This document shows, piece after piece, positions 20,599-22,708 of a stretch of DNA of 22,708 bases. The notes beneath the pieces are model-generated. The model did no database searches and was not told where the DNA came from. It saw nothing but the letters and a program-made list of their open reading frames with translations. The position numbers were made by a program, and so were the translations under genes. Origin of the DNA: a virus; the IMG/VR virus record IMGVR_UViG_3300025771_000209, positions 1 to 22,708 of that record; one strand, given 5' to 3'. Position 1 is the first letter of the stretch; each line of letters opens with the position of its first letter.

Positions 20599-22708
20599 TT
20601 ATGCTCCTTTAAGTGCCGCTACTTCGGCTTTTAAGTCTTGAATTTCTTTAATCATCATTGGTACTAGCTTGCTATAGTCTACTTGCCACATATCATCGTC
20701 AGTTTCACCTTGCGTTACTGCTTCAGGCGCAACGTCAACAAGTTCTTGTGCAACCATCCCGTACTTTTGATGCGAGCCATCAGTTTTCCAATCAAACGAA
20801 CGTACACGGATAGCATCAATGTTACCCGCTGGTGCGTCTACGATGTTTTCTTTGAGACGTTGGTCTGAAGATGTATTAAATTGTGTTGAATTGCTATAGG
20901 TTGTTACAGAACCTACATTGCCGTTAGAGTTGTAAAGTAACCAATGCCCCGCACTACCCGCAGTATATCGTGCTGTTTTATAGTAACCAGCATCACCGCG
21001 TAGCTCTATCCCCTCAGAGCCCCCACCAACAGAAGTAGTAACACCAATCAGCAAGTTACCAGAGCTATCAATACGCATACGCTCTGTGCCATCACAAGTA
21101 AATACTACGTTGGAACTAGAAACGGCATTGGTAAAATCTGAAGCAATGACTAGATCCGTCGCGTTATTATAAATTGCCCCAATGACGGTTCCAGATGAAT
21201 TTTCAAAATCAATTTCAGAGCCATTGGTTCCTTGTAAGGTCAAAACCCTATAATTTGCATAGGAATTTGGAGTAGTACCAATACCAACTTGACCAGAGCT
21301 ATCAATACGCATGGCTTCATTTAAATTAGAGCCGTTGTGCGTAGAGAAAGTAATAGCGCCTGTTCTGCTTGTATGGCTTACATTGATAAAGTTCATCTGA
21401 GATACAACTAAGCCATTACTGTTGTACCCACCTATGTTTGAAAAATTACCGTCTGTAGCTGATGTATTGCACAGGTTTATTACTGCCCCACTGTTAGTAG
21501 CAAGGTTTGTTGAAGTGCTAGACGCAGATTGCAGTATTGATGCGCTTGTTACTTCACTGCCAGCAGTTGTAATGCTTGATGATGTTTTACCAACTAGCAA
21601 TCTACCAGAGCTATCAATACGCATACGCTCTGTTAGCTCATCAGCAGTCGTAATAGCTGTGCCGTGAGTGTAGAACCTAAGCTGTGTTCCCCAGTCGATA
21701 CTGTTTTCTCGCGCAAAACCGATACCAGCAGAAAGGCCGTCATTAGAACCGCCAAGAATGGCTACTTCTGAGTTTGTGCTTCCCAAGCCACCATCAAGAC
21801 GCACCGCACCACCGTCAAAAGCACTTCCAGAAGTCTTGCTTGCTGTGTTTGAGGTAACGCCAACTTGCAAAGGATTTACCAGCGAGCTTATGCCAATACC
21901 AACATTACCGCTACTGTCGAGTGTCATGCCAACAGTCGGTGTTGAGCCATAAGCAAACAACAAATTCTGCCCACCGCTGGCAAAGTTTGTACCAATTCTG
22001 TACTGAAGCGTATTGCTTTCGTCCGTAAAGTCTATGTTGTGGCCCTGCCCCGCACCACCTTTTTGCAAAACAATTGAAGTGTAGCCAGTAGAGTCAATGT
22101 GCAAACCAGTTCCAAGAATAAATGAAGGGTTACTAGTACCAATACCAACGTTGCCGTTAGAGTCGATACGCATCGTTTCAGACCATGTTAATGTTCCTCC
22201 AGCAGTTCCAGAGACCGCTGTGTCCCATACATGAAATCCCTGTTGTTGCCTATAACGCCCTGCTAAATTTGAATTTTTGTAGATCCAATTTGTTCCGTTG
22301 TAATAAGCGTTGTTAGTTACAAACGTAGTATCGTTATCAGCAGAAAAAGACGCGTAAGGGCCAAGATCAATAGCGTCAAATGCTGCGCTCCAGCTACTTG
22401 GAGTAGTGCCAATACCAACGTTGCCGCTGGAGTCGATACGCATACGCTCTGAAGTATTAGTCCAAAACAACATATTATTGCTATTATGATCGTATTGAAT
22501 CAGCCCACGATACTGATCACTAGCTGATGTACCGTCAGCAAATGCCAGCCCACCTTGGCTAGTAGTTCCTGAATAAACGGTGATTCCTTCTGCGCCCGAT
22601 CCTGTTCCAACCACTAAGTTGTTACATTGTGCCGCATTAAACGTAGCAGGACTCGTAGTACCAATACCAACATTCTGACTAGCATCAATCGTAATAGCAG
22701 TGCTTGTG
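20599..22708 (-). CDS. Tail fibre with S74 self-cleaving chaperone domain (partial, N-terminus outside window)
   Basis: The frame stays open to the right edge (at least 703 codons; the GTG at 22614 is internal, because the residues before it, such as DASQNVGIGTTSP, continue the repeat pattern). The body has about seven repeats of (M/T)-x-(I/L)-D-x-S-x-x-x-G-I-G spaced roughly 80-105 aa, typical of trimeric beta-structured fibres. The C-terminus is a Peptidase_S74 intramolecular chaperone: SDQRLKENI with the Ser and the Lys five residues on forming the dyad, then FDWK, GMVAQEL, a Asp-rich turn and a closing coiled coil (IQDLKAEVAAL). Cleavage before or at this Ser-Asp would release an 89-90-aa chaperone after trimer folding. 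The fibre probably binds the host surface, and the ligand cannot be read from sequence. Confidence 0.85.
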   Translation of the reverse strand, partial: TSTAITIDASQNVGIGTTSPATFNAAQCNNLVVGTGSGAEGITVYSGTTSQGGLAFADGTSASDQYRGLIQYDHNSNNMLFWTNTSERMRIDSSGNVGIGTTPSSWSAAFDAIDLGPYASFSADNDTTFVTNNAYYNGTNWIYKNSNLAGRYRQQQGFHVWDTAVSGTAGGTLTWSETMRIDSNGNVGIGTSNPSFILGTGLHIDSTGYTSIVLQKGGAGQGHNIDFTDESNTLQYRIGTNFASGGQNLLFAYGSTPTVGMTLDSSGNVGIGISSLVNPLQVGVTSNTASKTSGSAFDGGAVRLDGGLGSTNSEVAILGGSNDGLSAGIGFARENSIDWGTQLRFYTHGTAITTADELTERMRIDSSGRLLVGKTSSSITTAGSEVTSASILQSASSTSTNLATNSGAVINLCNTSATDGNFSNIGGYNSNGLVVSQMNFINVSHTSRTGAITFSTHNGSNLNEAMRIDSSGQVGIGTTPNSYANYRVLTLQGTNGSEIDFENSSGTVIGAIYNNATDLVIASDFTNAVSSSNVVFTCDGTERMRIDSSGNLLIGVTTSVGGGSEGIELRGDAGYYKTARYTAGSAGHWLLYNSNGNVGSVTTYSNSTQFNTSSDQRLKENIVDAPAGNIDAIRVRSFDWKTDGSHQKYGMVAQELVDVAPEAVTQGETDDDMWQVDYSKLVPMMIKEIQDLKAEVAALKGA
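21040..22690 (-). repeat. dispersed fibre repeats (DSSGNVGIG type)
   Basis: Seven related coding repeats lie at about 21040-21085, 21265-21312, 21580-21630, 21885-21930, 22130-22175, 22395-22445 and 22630-22690. Two copies share an identical 26-base string (21061-21086 and 21607-21632), and three more differ by a few bases. The spacing of about 235-310 bp fits modular fibre growth by recombination. Confidence 0.8.

Noticed and set aside
21160-21180. TATAAT on the minus strand inside the fibre gene as a possible late promoter.
   Set aside because: There is no -35-like box at 16-18 bp and it is in AT-rich coding sequence.

Overview
The window looks like one contiguous piece of a tailed phage (podovirus) genome, not a cellular chromosome. 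Genes are packed end to end, most junctions are 1-26 bp overlaps (ATGA, TGATG, TAATG) or gaps of a few bases, there are no tRNA or rRNA genes, and the recognisable proteins are T7-type replication proteins and short-tail structural proteins. A cobalamin-dependent (class II) ribonucleotide reductase together with T7-like replication genes is typical of marine podophages (cobavirus/SIO1-like and HMO-2011-like groups). The host is therefore plausibly a marine proteobacterium, but nothing here fixes it.

Right-pointing replication/nucleotide module (about 50-7913). A sigma70-like promoter with a UUCG hairpin at the predicted RNA 5' end precedes a short gp2.5-like SSB. Then come a primase-helicase, a family A DNA polymerase without most of the thioredoxin-binding loop, three successive nucleases of different families (a small PD-(D/E)XK/resolvase-like enzyme, a Cas4/RecB-like nuclease with a probable Fe-S cluster, and a T7 endonuclease I homologue), a 58-aa acidic protein, a DUF3310 (T7 gp1.7-like) protein, an 86-aa unknown and the class II RNR. 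A second, extended -10 promoter lies inside the endonuclease I gene and would boost the 58-aa/DUF3310/86-aa/RNR set. The module covers dNTP supply, fork progression, recombination intermediate processing and probably host DNA breakdown.

Left-pointing late module (22708 down to 7908). In transcription order: a partial tail fibre with an S74 self-cleaving chaperone tail (N-terminus outside the window), a 102-aa unknown, a coiled-coil protein with a C-terminal membrane anchor, a 57-aa holin-like protein, a GTA-holin-like membrane protein, an 846-aa protein with a tandem array of two-cysteine repeats, tail tubular A-like and B-like proteins, a 77-aa fibre-N-terminus-like protein, four large proteins that are probably internal/ejected virion proteins, and a 61-aa unknown. 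Capsid, portal, terminase, RNA polymerase and endolysin genes are not seen and presumably lie outside.

The two modules converge and their last genes overlap by 6 bp, with no visible terminator. The most unusual item is the 846-aa protein, whose Cys repeats contain DxDxDG-type, possibly calcium-binding loops and are preceded by a glycine-zipper-like hydrophobic stretch.
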